From Siphonodentalium dalli (taxonomy: Eukaryota > Mollusca > Scaphopoda > Gadilida > Siphonodentaliidae): 64,000 nt of DNA. Position 1 is the first letter of the stretch; each line of letters starts with the position of its first letter. The notes beneath the pieces were generated by a model that saw only the letters and a program-made list of their open reading frames with translations, ran no database searches and had not been told where the DNA came from. The DNA is taken from positions 66,301,319-66,365,318 of the forward strand of contig CP136069.1 of NCBI GenBank assembly GCA_032622095.1. Direction: 5' to 3'. Positions 32,871-44,019 of the stretch are shown here, piece after piece. Position numbers and translations under genes: made by a program.

Positions 32871-33484
32871 AAAAATTTGCATGTAATGTTTTACCAAATA
32901 TGTATTTTCAGATTCACAACTTCAATTTTCTCTCATTTTATAGAATATGGATTAACCTTAATATCCAAATCATATATACATGAGTAGTACAATCCACCTA
33001 AAACAATTTTGGATAACCACTGTCTTGGTTTACATGTGATATTGACCCCATTAACCCTCTTAATAATGCCGACTATGTCAGTGTCTACCAGTCGAATGCA
33101 GAATTCTACCCTGCGATCGCTTATCTGGCAAATGTTTACTGCAGAACTATCCCATGTATTAAACAATTTCTCCTCCAATGGTATCAGAAAACAGTTATAT
33201 GCTGGTATCTCACTCATCTCATTTGCATCTTTTTCAAAGTCGAGGTAATGACTAGTTGTCATTTTTTAAAGTGCATACAAAGCGTTGCGATCACCAATAT
33301 ACATGTTTGTACATGTCATGACACCACGAGGTACAAATCTGCGTTCTACTGGTAGACAATGACCATTTTAGTCATAAAAATCTAAACTAAGTTACCAAGC
33401 ACCTTCTCGTGAATTGTATGCTCCGGTGTTTTTTTCGGTTTCCGGTCAAACCGAGTTGTTGTCCGGCTGGGGTAAATTTTATTT

Positions 33485-33615
33485 TTCTGGGGGGGGGGGG
33501 TGGGGGGGAGTGGTCAGTGGAAAAAAACTGCAGTTTTTGCTGTTTTGGGGGGGCCCAACCGAAGAAAACAGTTTTTTCCACCCTGTGTCTGCAGTTTTTT
33601 TCCGCCCCCCCCCCC
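33485..33615. repeat. Poly-G to poly-C fold-back segment
   Basis: Poly-G (33489-33508, one T) and poly-C (33605-33615) bracket about 95 bases containing two ACTGCAG/CTGCAGT-type words and GGAAAAAAA. The segment could pair G with C tracts. Reading frames across it are not credible. Confidence 0.8.
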
Positions 33616-34185
33616 TGTATCAATGAATATTTAACCCATAATGATAACCAACTTCTCCCTGTTAACTCTCGATACTGAACGCGTCGACAATCGGAAATTT
33701 TATTAATGACACAACGTTTGTTGGAAACGTTACACCAAGTATATAATAGGTTGAAATTGTTTCCATTGTTTGATTTTCCAAACAGTAATTAAGGGGGATA
33801 TGTTGTTTTCAGAAGAACGAAAGCATATTCATTTTATAATTTTGGTCTGAAATGGCCATCAGTTGAACATATTCCAACCTTAGTTGAAAATGTCCAACAG
33901 TTGATGAGTTTGAAATGCCAGTTGGAAATTTCCAACCAAGGTTGATGCAATGGTATGTCAACTCTATGGATTTGGTCTGGTTGTTTGTGGATGGGTGCAG
34001 TTGGAAATTTCAAAGTGGAAACTCCCCCAACGGGGATCTGTAGCCACGTCCCCTGACCCATACGTGTGTTAGTAGTATGCAACCAATACCCAGGTTTTTA
34101 CAACAAACGAATTTGGAAGACATTGCTTTATTGTGAACACTTAATGCTTTGTCTTCTGTCCGTGTTTTGCAAGGCCAGTGTTGTA
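33616..34185. other. No gene seen
   Basis: Unique sequence with several TTGGAAATTTCCAA-type words. No exon supported. Confidence 0.4.
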
Positions 34186-34536
34186 CTAGTAAACCCTGCC
34201 ACATTCACAACTGAATGTGGTCCCACCGTGTACGGCAATTATGTGAACTCTTAAAGTGTTTGCGACAGAGTAACACAGCGTACATTCTGAGCATGAGCAG
34301 CCAGAGTTTCCACCGCATGCTTTTGCATGACGTTGCGGGTACCCTTTAGCGGTAAACGTTTTCCCGCGCGACTTACTTTTATATGGACATGAGCCAGTTT
34401 GTATATTCACGTGTGTCTGGAACGCCGTATTCTTGTGAAATGATTTTGTTCTTAATGACAAACCCCTGAGATTCAAAATAGTATTTCGGAGTCGCCAGAC
34501 AAATGTGTGGAGCTTCTGCCACCATTCATTAATCAA
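34186..34536 (-). pseudogene. C2H2 zinc-finger-like fragment
   Basis: On the minus strand the translation includes CSECTLCYSVANTLRVHIIA followed by VH, fitting C-x2-C-x12-H-x4-H. It is preceded by GKTFTAKGYPQRHAKAC, which looks like a finger that has lost its first Cys pair, and followed by TFSCECGRVY, the start of another. The frame is open but short, and no splice sites were defined. It may be a decayed exon of a zinc-finger gene or coincidence. Confidence 0.35.
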
Positions 34537-36540
34537 TATCTTGTTGTTGTTGTTTTTGTTGTTTTCGTTGAAGTGTTACCCGGACAGAGAAACAAACAGA
34601 CTTTTAAATCAGGAAAACACTTTGGACGTTTGAAAAGTATCCGCACCAGTGGGTACTTCAACCGCGACAATAGGTACTTTCACAAGAAATTACACCGATT
34701 TGTTGATACTCATAAAATTATCGACAACAATTATTTAAATCCTTAATTTGGCGTTTTGTATGATTCTAGCACACGAAAAGGACTTTGTCCTATCATAAGT
34801 AATGTACATCTTTCCGGCTAGCTTCAGGATCACATGGACAATTGAACACGGTTGTGATTGTATCAATATTTAGTCAGAATTATTTCCTCAAGACTGTAAA
34901 TTTTTCCAAATAATCATTTCAAATCATTAGAAAAGTCACGATTTAAATGGGCCAGATAATTTCTATCAACGAGTGATAATCCATCTACTTAATATGTGGT
35001 TAATTGTTCTTCTGGTATATCGATTAACCGTCATTTTAGCGATTTAGCTAATTTATCCCACATTATGTGGCTAAACATTTTCAAAAGTGGGCTAACAAAA
35101 TTGCACAAGTGGTTAAAAAATGGCTACAAAGAATTTTGGACCAGGGTGAACACTGTTCCCATCATTTGCTAACTTCAAATGCATCTCAAACACACCAGGA
35201 ACTAAATGAGAATATGACTAAGACTTCAGAAACACTGCTGGGATGTGTCAAAAAATTGTCTTATTATATATTACTTACGTTTTGTATTGTTTGAAACAAA
35301 TATGAATGTCTGAAATACGTGAGGTGACTTGCAATATTGACTTAAATTACCACACCCCGTGTGCATTTATCACTGTATACCAGGGTACCAATCCCCAATG
35401 TACCGACTACTAATTTTCTGGTACACCTGTATTTATGTATACCAATATCAATACCAAATCATCCTGATATTCCCGGTATCTCCCGGAACATTCTACAAGT
35501 TGTATGATAATTTTCAAGTGATGTGCCTATATGGTCGGAACAATTGATTTTTAGGTTTGCTTTAAAACACCATAAAAATGTCTCAAGTCACACGGATTTA
35601 TGGTACTCCAGGTTCATGATATTGTCTTTGGTGACCTACAGTTGACATCAAGCTCAGTCATACTTCGCAATTTCATTTAAATTGTGTTCACAATATAACA
35701 CAAAAGAGCTAAAATATAATTGTTATGTGCAGATTATTTGCACAAATTCTTTGAAAGAAGGACGGGTATCTGGAAATCATTTTTGAATTTAAAATATTAG
35801 GAGCGGGTACCTGAATATATGTGGAAACAAACTCGTAAAATAGTGGGAAAACGTGGCGGTCACAACAGTGGCCATAATTTAAAACTAGTCGTGTCCAATA
35901 ATTTTAAGAAACACTCATCTGAGCCATAATTATATGGAATTACTTTGGCCTAGAAATGTCTACAATTTAAGATACGATGTGGCTAAAGAGCAGTATACCG
36001 TTTGGCCGGACGCACTAAAGAGCGGTACCTATAACGTCATGTTGGCGCATTGCATTTTAAATTCATACAGGTTGAAGTATGAGAAAATACCCAGCTCAGA
36101 ATATTTCCTGGCCAGTTTATTCGCCAGCTGAAAATGCATTGATATGCCTAGACCATATCGTTACAATTTGACATAAATTCACATTGTGAAGAGCGTTTCG
36201 TGTTATTACTGTTAATAATACCCGAGGCTGACATGGCGATATACTACTATACAGTATCAGGGACTGTTCCAGGGTTTGGTCAACCTTGAGGAGGGTATAC
36301 GGGTGGGTGCGTTTGGCACTAAAGTGCGGTATACCACCCCCATGATTTAACTTCACCTCACTCATTTACTTCCTGATTAACTATTCTCTCAATCTTCCGC
36401 TTTTAGTCATCTGGGTCAACACTATGTGACAGTTCGGGTTATGGTGTGTTATATTGGGATATGAAACGCATGACATGATCGGCTGTTGACCAATCACCGA
36501 ACATGCTTTAGTATAACACACTTATATACTTATCTGATAC
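34537..36540. other. No gene seen
   Basis: It contains a GTT-rich microsatellite near 34542-34565 and short reading frames without features. No repeat partner was recognised elsewhere in the window. Confidence 0.4.
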
Positions 36541-36600
36541 TGAAATAAGCCCAAAGTGGACTTATACCAGTTATTCCGTTTTATGGCGCGGACCAAAGTG
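36541..36600 (+). repeat. Short interspersed repeat shared with 43.27 kb
   Basis: GAAATAAGCC...GTGGA...GTTTTATGGCGCGG occurs here and again at about 43275-43325, about 55 bases with scattered changes. Similar AATAAGTCCA words recur at 59.15-59.37 kb. Confidence 0.6.
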
Positions 36601-37126
36601 AAAAACACAAAAATCGTTCATTCGGTAAGTCGATTTAGGTTCATATGTAGCGCAATTCAGTTCAAAATAATGGCTTATTTGTGTTTTTGAAATTTGTTCA
36701 ATATGAGTTTATTTTCAGACGAACAGGCTGTTTCGTTAAACTTTAATATAAGCTATTTAACCTTAAACTAGATTGATATATTTAAGATTCAACAGTAAAG
36801 TTGCGGCTTCACCCATAATAAAAATGTAGGTCTAGTAGAGTTGTGCCTATTGTCACATTGATGCATGATATGAGTTATATATTTCATCAGAAATCAATTG
36901 TTGCCTGTGCTGCAGAAACATTAGGCTGAGAATATCTTAAATGTCCACGATTTACAATAGAAGCCTATTCTAATCTTTATTTGAGCTGGTTTTTGATCAA
37001 CGAGTGCCTATATGAGACTCTCACTTGTCAAAATATGGGTTCGCTTGTTTCACCGGAAAATCAGAAAATGAAGCACCATGAGAGTACATTGGACATAAGC
37101 CACTAGAGATGTCAGGTCTGATATAG

Positions 37127-37293
37127 ATAGAACCGCATGAGTGTCTGAATTTAGACGAAATTATCGCACGAGATTTGTTGGCGGAGCGATACATCGAGTG
37201 CGGGACGCGCAATCCCACACGAGAGGTATCGCGTTCTGCCAACAAATCGAGTGCGATAATTTCGTCTAGATTCAGACACTCATGCGGTTCTAT
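37127..37293. repeat. Large palindrome, about 66-bp arms
   Basis: Arms 37127-37191 and 37226-37293, starting ATAGAACCGCATGAGTGTCT, match with few differences around a 34-base GC-rich loop. No coding function; likely fold-back element or cruciform site. Confidence 0.9.
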
Positions 37294-37467
37294 TTTTATT
37301 ACATATCTACGTATCATAGTAAGTTGACTCACAATCGTACATCTCCGGTACAGAAAATGTGAATTTAATTGAGTTTTAACGGCATTTTAGGGTTAACGTA
37401 ACAATCAGACAGGGAGCCCTTCTATCCGCGAGTGAACTTGACTCATATTGACCCGCGCAAAGGTGTT

Positions 37468-37675
37468 AATTGGGTTGTCGCCCTTCCGTTGAAAAGTTGA
37501 AAAAGTTAAATTAGTAACGACGAAAGCCAGTCTAACAACAAAGGTGTTAATTGGGTTTTCCAAAAATATAACCCAATCAGCGCGCTGCGATTTCGGCAAG
37601 TGTGTTGTCGCCCTTGCGTTGAAAAGTTGAAAAAGTAAAAATAGTAACGGCGAAAGCCAGTCTAACAACACTGAA
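37468..37675 (+). repeat. Two tandem copies of a 130-bp unit
   Basis: TTGTCGCCCTT.CGTTGAAAAG through GCCAGTCTAACAACA is present at about 37472-37541 and again at about 37603-37671. Confidence 0.85.
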
Positions 37676-37815
37676 TGAAATAGTTCCGTCGACAGATTGC
37701 ACTAGTGCGATTCTGAGAATTATCACACGCCTGGAACATCGTGCGATCATGCGAATTGCGTTGATAGATATGTAATAAAATATGGTGACGGACATGTGCA
37801 GAATGAAGTCAGAAT

Positions 37816-37831
37816 GGGGGGGGGGGGGGGG
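37816..37831 (+). repeat. Poly-G tract
   Basis: Sixteen G directly abutting the inverted-repeat element that begins GCTAGCATCA. Confidence 0.95.
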
Positions 37832-38131
37832 CTAGCATCAATAAATTCACCTTCTGTATGGGGACCCATTCTGCTCATGCCTCATCTTCTTTGGAAACTA
37901 TGTTTATTGTCAAATCAACAAGTGTTCTAGTTTCTTCAGAAACAACTTTTTTTTTAGTTTAGTTTATCTACATTCACAAATTTGCAGATAATACATTGCA
38001 TAATCGAGGTTCCTAATGGGTGCAATTCACAATATTCACCATCTGGGAACATAGATCTGAGTCTAGGTCACCAATAGCAAATGAGGCCATGCAGAATGAG
38101 GTCCCCGGAGGATGAATTTGGTGATGCTAGC
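37831..38131. mobile_element. Small inverted-repeat element
   Basis: GCTAGCATCAATAAATTCAC at 37831-37885 is inverted at 38081-38131 (GAATTTGGTGATGCTAGC), with about 50-bp arms around 195 bases. It is probably a MITE of unknown superfamily; no target duplication recognised. Confidence 0.7.
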
Positions 38132-38484
38132 ATCAAGCATGAAAGGTGTAGGTTGTTCGTTAAGTGTTCTCCAAACAATTTCACGTGCATGATCGTTTGA
38201 CATATTTCGTCATCAAGACACAATTATTGATATCGACGGATCATGATAAGTAGAATCAGCCTGGAGATTGATAGAAAGTTAATGTACCGACCGTATATAT
38301 GCCTATTTACAGAACCTGATAATATAAACTTGACCCAATACTCATTTCTGTCAACAATAGTGTCTAAATACATTTTTCTGAAAGAAAATGATCCATGTGG
38401 ACGTTTTTATATTGTGTAACGACACCACAGAGGACAGTTTAATATTGCCGTATATTTGACTTCGCTCATGCCAATAAGTGATAT

Positions 38485-38530
38485 GTACCCCTGTACCAAC
38501 CCGGATGTACCCCTGTGCCAACCCGGATGC
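38485..38530 (+). repeat. 22-bp direct duplication
   Basis: ATGTACCCCTGTRCCAACCC plus GG occurs twice in succession. Confidence 0.85.
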
Positions 38531-38637
38531 CTAAATTTAATTGCCACCATTGATTTTCTTTTCTTATTATTCCGACCAACTTCTAAACAATGTTAGCTTA
38601 AACCGACTCCCACATAAAAATGTTACATGTTAATTAA

Positions 38638-38986
38638 AGGGGTACTGTACACTAAATCCCGCCATATATGGGACCATCTCCTTTTATATTCAACAGAATA
38701 TATGCAACACATGGATGGATTTGAGCCGTGGATAAGTGCAAAATACATTCATTTACTTTATGAACGTTTCAAACAACATGATAATTATAGCGAAAATGAA
38801 TTTATGACTGAAGTCATAAATTCATATTCATTATAATTACCATTTTGTTTGCATCGTTCATAGCGTGCACAAATGTATTTTGCATTAATCCATGGCTCAA
38901 ATTCACTCAGTTGTTGAATGTATTCTGTTGAGTATAAAAGGAGATGGTCCCATGATAAATGACCGGATTTAGTGTACAGTGCACCT
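38638..38986. mobile_element. Fold-back MITE with TTAA target, copy 2
   Basis: 349 bp, starting AGGGGTACTGTACACTAAAT and ending GTACAGTGCACCT, with TTAA on both sides (38634-38637 and 38987-38990). It folds around the centre TTTATGACTGAAGTCATAAA at 38801-38820. It is the same family as 18467-18789, including TATAAAAGGAGATGG in the right arm and its complement in the left. Confidence 0.92.
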
Positions 38987-39049
38987 TTAACATGCTGTTT
39001 TGATGACAAACAAGGTATAAAACATGCGTTATAAATCATGTTAAATAAT

Positions 39050-39200
39050 GGTGTTATGTCCTAACATTTATAAAAACATAACATGTTATTTACAACATGT
39101 TGTTTGAGGGTAAATGTTGCAACATGATAATTTGATATATCATGTTATATCATGTTATGATCATAATCATGATATATCGTGGTAAATCATGTTAAAAACA
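39050..39200. repeat. AACATGTT-rich low-complexity stretch
   Basis: Many overlapping AACATG/CATGTT words and ATGATATATCAT palindromes. No function evident. Confidence 0.6.
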
Positions 39201-39745
39201 TGGTTGTACGTGGCGACTCATTCAGAATTACTGCCCCCTTGGAGGTTACGTACGTCCGCAGTAATTTTACACATTGGCAAAAACAATTTGCCCAGGGGGT
39301 TGTCAAACATTTTTTCTCGGTAAGTATTAGGGGTACTGGCCACAATTTGTTTTTTCCACCAGTTTCCACGGTTAAAAATTCTCCGTATTGCTCAACTACT
39401 TTTGGCATCAAAACTTAGAGATAATGTAATTTTAACAATAAAACTGGCTTTAGACCGTCAGTATAGATTGTTTCTTGTTGTAAAATTACTAAATACCCGG
39501 TATATGTCAGTCTTGTTCACTCCAAACATAAAATTCATGGACACTTGCATTGCATAAACAATCTCTGCCGCGTCAAACTGGGCTAATCATATACACCAAC
39601 CTGTACTAGTAGTAGTAGGAAACATACACTAAGTGGTGAAAATTATAATATTCTTCCGAAAAACTTCGTCTTTCTAGGGTGGTTCATTCGAAAAATAACT
39701 TGTCAGCTGTATGAATGTAGTGTAATGTGTAATATACTAACTTAC

Positions 39746-39803
39746 CTTGAACAACTTCCACAAACGACATACAGAGAAGAGTTATATAATATCCACATGC
39801 CAT
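39746..39803 (-). CDS. Candidate first coding exon with signal peptide, unknown gene
   Basis: Read on the minus strand, an ATG at 39803 begins MACGYYITLLCMSFVEVVQ, a plausible signal peptide, and is followed at once by a consensus donor (CAAG then GTAAGT at 39745-39740). The exon is 58 nt and ends in phase 1, the usual phase for signal-peptide exons. The frame is open further upstream, but the hydrophobic start makes this ATG the better choice. No downstream exon was identified toward lower coordinates, so the product is unknown. Confidence 0.4.
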
Positions 39804-40126
39804 TTTAGATACGTTAAATACACCAGGTATATAAGTACGATGCGACGTCTCGTGATAGAAAGAGCCAATGCCATGCGATCTCAACTTCACAAATGATGTA
39901 TCCACGACTACAAAACATATGCCATGCGCAGTGTCCGTGGTACTAGGCATCTATCAATGTATACTATAGGCAGACAAAAGGCAAGCAAACATCAACAAAG
40001 TTTTCATATTGATTCCAACATTCTGATCAATATACCCAGTGAGTCTAGTAACGAGCTATATATACGATGGTATATAGGAATCAGCTTGTCCGTCCGTCGG
40101 TCGAGCCGCCAGGCCGCCCGGACGTC

Positions 40127-40143
40127 GGGGGGGGGGGGGGGGG
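40127..40143 (+). repeat. Poly-G tract in a GTCC-rich stretch
   Basis: Seventeen G flanked by GTCCGTCCG repeats on both sides (40086-40170). Confidence 0.9.
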
Positions 40144-40389
40144 TCGAACCGTCTGTCCGTCCGTATTAGCAACTTTGTCCGAGCTTTTATTTCTATATTT
40201 TTATTCAATTTTCTTTTTAAACTGGGCACATATATTTAGTACCTTGTCCACCTGCGATTATGAGGTCCGTCCGACTTTTTTTTTGGTGGAGTTATCGCCC
40301 TTTTTCGCAACACTCAAATCAGTATCTCAGTCTGTCAATCTATGTGTGCGTCCGACTTACCTTCCCAGAACATAACTTGAGTGCGTAAA

Positions 40390-40595
40390 ACAGATATCCT
40401 TGCGAAAACGTTTGGAGCGTACCACAAAAGTGAGAAGCATCAATACCGGCAAATTGCAGATCAGTTGAGAGATTTACCGCGAATTACGATCGAAATAAAC
40501 CACTGTATTATGGCTTTATAGACAAATAATATACCACATATTCAGTTTAATCTGTATTTTATTCATAAACTAGCTATTTGTAGTGTTCATATCGG
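40390..40595 (+). repeat. Interspersed repeat, inverted partner at 62.2 kb
   Basis: It matches the reverse complement of about 62165-62412, including GCGAATTACGATCGAAATAA and CACTGTATTATGGCTTTATA. The copies are moderately diverged, consistent with a dispersed transposon fragment. Confidence 0.8.
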
Positions 40596-40928
40596 GATTT
40601 CTAAAATTTGTTGTTATTTCGGCCCAGAAGAGATAGACCAACTTTAGAGATTATCTATCGCTTTCTAAATACATTTTTATATATTTTCCGGGGTCTAAAC
40701 TAATAAATATGATGACGACACCTGTCCGGAAACGCTTCTGTCAATTAATAATATTGATTTTATATCGATATTTTCTAATATAATGGGACATTTTTTCGTA
40801 ATTATTTTTAGAATTTTTAGATACAGTTATGCCTCATGCTACATTCCGAACGAACGCGAGCCACAAAATGTCCCAAATTGATTGTATGTATAATATATAC
40901 CAGAACATAATAAATAAAATCAATATTA

Positions 40929-41394
40929 ATTAACCCTTTACCCAACAGAGCGGCCCTGTGCCAATGCATTCTCTTATATATGCGAGTCGACCATAGGTCG
41001 CCTCGCATATATAAGAGAATGCATTGGCTTAACACATATTAAAAATGATAAAATTGTCAAAGAATGTAGAAAAATATTATAAAAATTGTTAAAAAATGTA
41101 AGAAAAAATTATAAAATTGTTAAAGAATGTAAGAAAAAATGGTAAAAAGTGTTTAAAAAAGTATTTTTTAGGCCAATGCATTCTCTTATATATGCGAGGC
41201 GACCCATGGTCGACTCGCATATATAAGAGAATGCATTGGCACAGGGCATAACTGTAACCATCACAATGTGGTCAATGAACCGGTTCCAATGATATCCATA
41301 TTTGTATGGTGTTATTGAGACAGACCGAAGATATTTTAGGCTGTTGAAGCTTTATTTGGGCGTTTTTGGCCGTTTTGTTGGGTAAAGGGTTAAT
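40929..41394. mobile_element. Composite fold-back element with two nested hairpins
   Basis: Outer 19-bp perfect inverted repeats, ATTAACCCTTTACCCAACA (40929-40947) and TGTTGGGTAAAGGGTTAAT (41376-41394), enclose two large hairpins. Hairpin 1 (40961-41027) and hairpin 2 (41173-41239) each have about 31-bp arms starting CCAATGCATTCTCTTATATA, and hairpin 2 is the reverse complement of hairpin 1. Between them lies an AT-rich minisatellite of about 34-bp units (41040-41160, TGTAAGAAAAAAT and AAATTGTTAAA). No coding capacity. Confidence 0.88.
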
Positions 41395-41643
41395 AGAAGC
41401 GTTTCGGGATTTTTCTTTGATTACTATTTATTTTTATATCCATGCAGGAAACTATTTAAAATTTGTTATAGGAAGAGATAGACCATCTATAAGTTTATGT
41501 TTAACCGAAAAAGTTTGAAGAAAAATTCTATAACGCGTTATAGTAAATTTGTCTTCTATCGTTTCGGTTATAACTCATAAATTTAAATAATTTAAGCCCA
41601 GTTTTGGTCAGAAACGTCTCGTTTCCCCCAATACATTTCCACC

Positions 41644-41758
41644 ATGTTAGATCTTTGCGCGAGCAATAACACTAATGATGTGTCCCCTGAAACAAAGCCT
41701 ACACCAGTGTCGATGCGTGGCACCAAACTCAGGACCAGGAACCTACGTCACAAATCAA
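41644..41758 (+). CDS. Candidate first coding exon, unknown gene
   Basis: The ATG at 41644 sits in a strong context (CCACCATG). 38 codons follow (MLDLCASNNTNDVSPETKP, then TKLRTRNLRHKS) before a consensus donor, CAA then GTAAGT, at 41759. It ends in phase 1. There is no signal peptide or known domain and no second exon was found. Codon content is plausible but the evidence is only the start context and donor. Confidence 0.28.
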
Positions 41759-41839
41759 GTAAGTCTCTAACCCAAAGCGGTTTTGATTTAAATTTATTTT
41801 TAAACATATATAAACGTTTGCTTGATGAGATAATCTAGT

Positions 41840-42214
41840 ACATGATCTGTGGAAATTCACGATTCAAATTAAAATAAATAGTAATCGTTAAACACTCATA
41901 ATTATAACTGATATTTACAAGCAATATAGGTATTGGTTTTGTCCAGATTTTGAACATCAAACACACCTCAGCCATTAAATAGACCTTCGTAAAATGCATA
42001 TAACCCCTTTCACTAGTAAATACAATAACCCATGCAACAGATACCATGGTCACCCACTGCATGAGTTCCAGATAGCAGCTATATACCCTAACGTCTGAAG
42101 CGACGGTTTAGAGATTACATCAGTACATGCAGATTCCTGGGCCATCGTGCAACATCGTGAACGAGGAGACAGTGGGTAGAAGGTAAACAACCATCAACAC
42201 AGTCTTGATGGAAA
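41840..42214. other. No gene seen
   Basis: AT-rich sequence before an inverted-repeat element. Confidence 0.4.
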
Positions 42215-42796
42215 CTATTGGCTGCGGACACACTTAACACATTATAGATGGCATAGTAGGTGTGACAATTGATTATGTTGGAGTTTGGTGACAATTGATC
42301 GTCATAATTACAATGCAATAGCACAGTGAGTCTATCAAGCTCTATCAGCGTCGTGGTCGATATTTCAAGGAATTATTTACCTGAATGTCTTGTCGCTGTT
42401 GGTCTTTACCCAACACGCAAACGTAGCAAAATAAAAAAAAACGCAATTGGAGAACTGTCTTAATATGCATGAAATGAATGTAAGTAGATACATATGCATT
42501 GATATGTGAGTGAATGAGGGATTGCCACGGTCAAACACAATTCAGGACGATCGATCATGCAATTATATATATATATATCGATACAATTTTGCAAAACGTA
42601 ATTAACCTTGGTGAAACGCAATGGGTTAATTGGTCTAGTCGACTCATTGTGCGGAAACTCAGCGAGCAACATGGCTAGCTTTGACTCCCATATAATTATG
42701 ACAACCAATTTATTGTCACCAAACTCCACCATAACAAATTGTCACACCTACTATGCCATCGCTAATGTACTGTGGTACGCGTGTCCACAGCCATTG
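42215..42796. mobile_element. Inverted-repeat element, about 100-bp arms
   Basis: GATGGCATAGTAGGTGTGAC and the following GGAGTTTGGTGACAAT at 42215-42310 are inverted at 42692-42796, with GGCTGYGGACAC at the outer ends. The interior (about 380 bp) is unrelated and includes an (AT)n run. It is probably a non-autonomous DNA transposon; superfamily unknown. Confidence 0.7.
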
Positions 42797-42829
42797 ATTC
42801 CAGCTATCTTCGCCTTTTGATAATTATGC

Positions 42830-43650
42830 TCATTAGACACTACGATGGTTCATACTAAGAAAGACCATTATTAGAGAACGACGTAATGACATGTATGTAC
42901 ATAACATCACATATATTTAAATGTCGCGATGACTTGAAGTGGCCCTTATTCGATTTGACTCCCAATTAGTCAAGTTGTTTCGTTCATCAGAATATTAAAG
43001 CATAACAATTACTTTCAATTAAATCCATTTTAATATACAGACATGAAGAACATACACATCTTGAGGACATCTGAATTAATTGTCCTCGGAAAAACGTTTA
43101 CGTTGACAATACACTTAGGTTGAATAATTGACTGATTTGGGTTTAACATTGTTTCAGGCCATACCAAGAACAGAAGCATGCATGAGTAGTTAAAAACTAT
43201 TGTAGCGTAGCAACCGTGCAATATGCACAACATATCCTCGCGCAAATAGGTTCATATTGGATTAATTGATTCTTGAAATAAGCCGAGAGTGGATTATATC
43301 CGTTATACTGTTTTATGGCGCGGGCCACATTTTATCAACTTTGAGACGAAAATCATTCATTAAAATGTACTTTTACTTCCATGAACTAGAAATTTAGACA
43401 GTTGTTGTCGAATTTCGCGCGATAGACTGGTCCTTGTCTTTGTTCACCGCAAAGTTGAAAACGTACTAACCTGACCCTTTCATAACTACCAAGGACGTCT
43501 ATCACGAACGTATATACTAGTACATAGCCATGCAGTGGAACTATATAGTGTAGTACATAGTATGCGAACGCAAAAGCGGAGGAGACTACTAATTCACGTA
43601 ACTTAATTCACGTAACACATACGATGGTGACAGGATAGCCCCCAACTGCG
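42830..43650. other. No gene seen
   Basis: It includes the second copy of the 55-bp repeat at about 43275-43325 and a direct repeat AATTCACGTAAC near 43591 and 43605. Confidence 0.4.
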
Positions 43651-43671
43651 TCACTATAGACACGATACGTC

Positions 43672-43682
43672 TATATAAAAGG
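43672..43682 (+). promoter_or_regulatory. TATA-box-like site
   Basis: TATATAAAAGG is a strong TATA consensus about 350 bases upstream of the Penelope-like coding remnant. It may be that element's own promoter or chance. Confidence 0.3.
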
Positions 43683-44019
43683 AGCTTACACCCCGTACCG
43701 CCCCATTACCGTTAGAATTTCAAAAGGCGCACACATTCAGTTGGAGCTAAAAGTGAATAAATAATAAATTAGTTCGTTGTGGTGACATCAATTGAAAAAT
43801 AGTCCGGTTCATTGACGCGTTTTATGGTGCATTGGATCGCATGCAGATTACTCAGACTAAGCAAAATATCACAGACATGGTTCATTTGCACATCCAATAC
43901 CTATAAATATTTATCAAACAAGCCCTACACGAGAGTACCCATGAGACATAATCCAAAAACCCCACCATGAACCCACGCACCCTTCCCCGCCCATTTTAAC
44001 TTCAGCATTATACATTGAA

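Noticed and set aside
33409-33678. Frames of 70-89 codons across poly-G and poly-C runs
   Set aside because: Homopolymer runs dominate the translation; not credible protein.
39179-39418. Plus-strand frame with a GTAAGT near 39320 as an exon
   Set aside because: The proposed acceptor is poor, the opposite strand is equally open, and no protein feature was seen.
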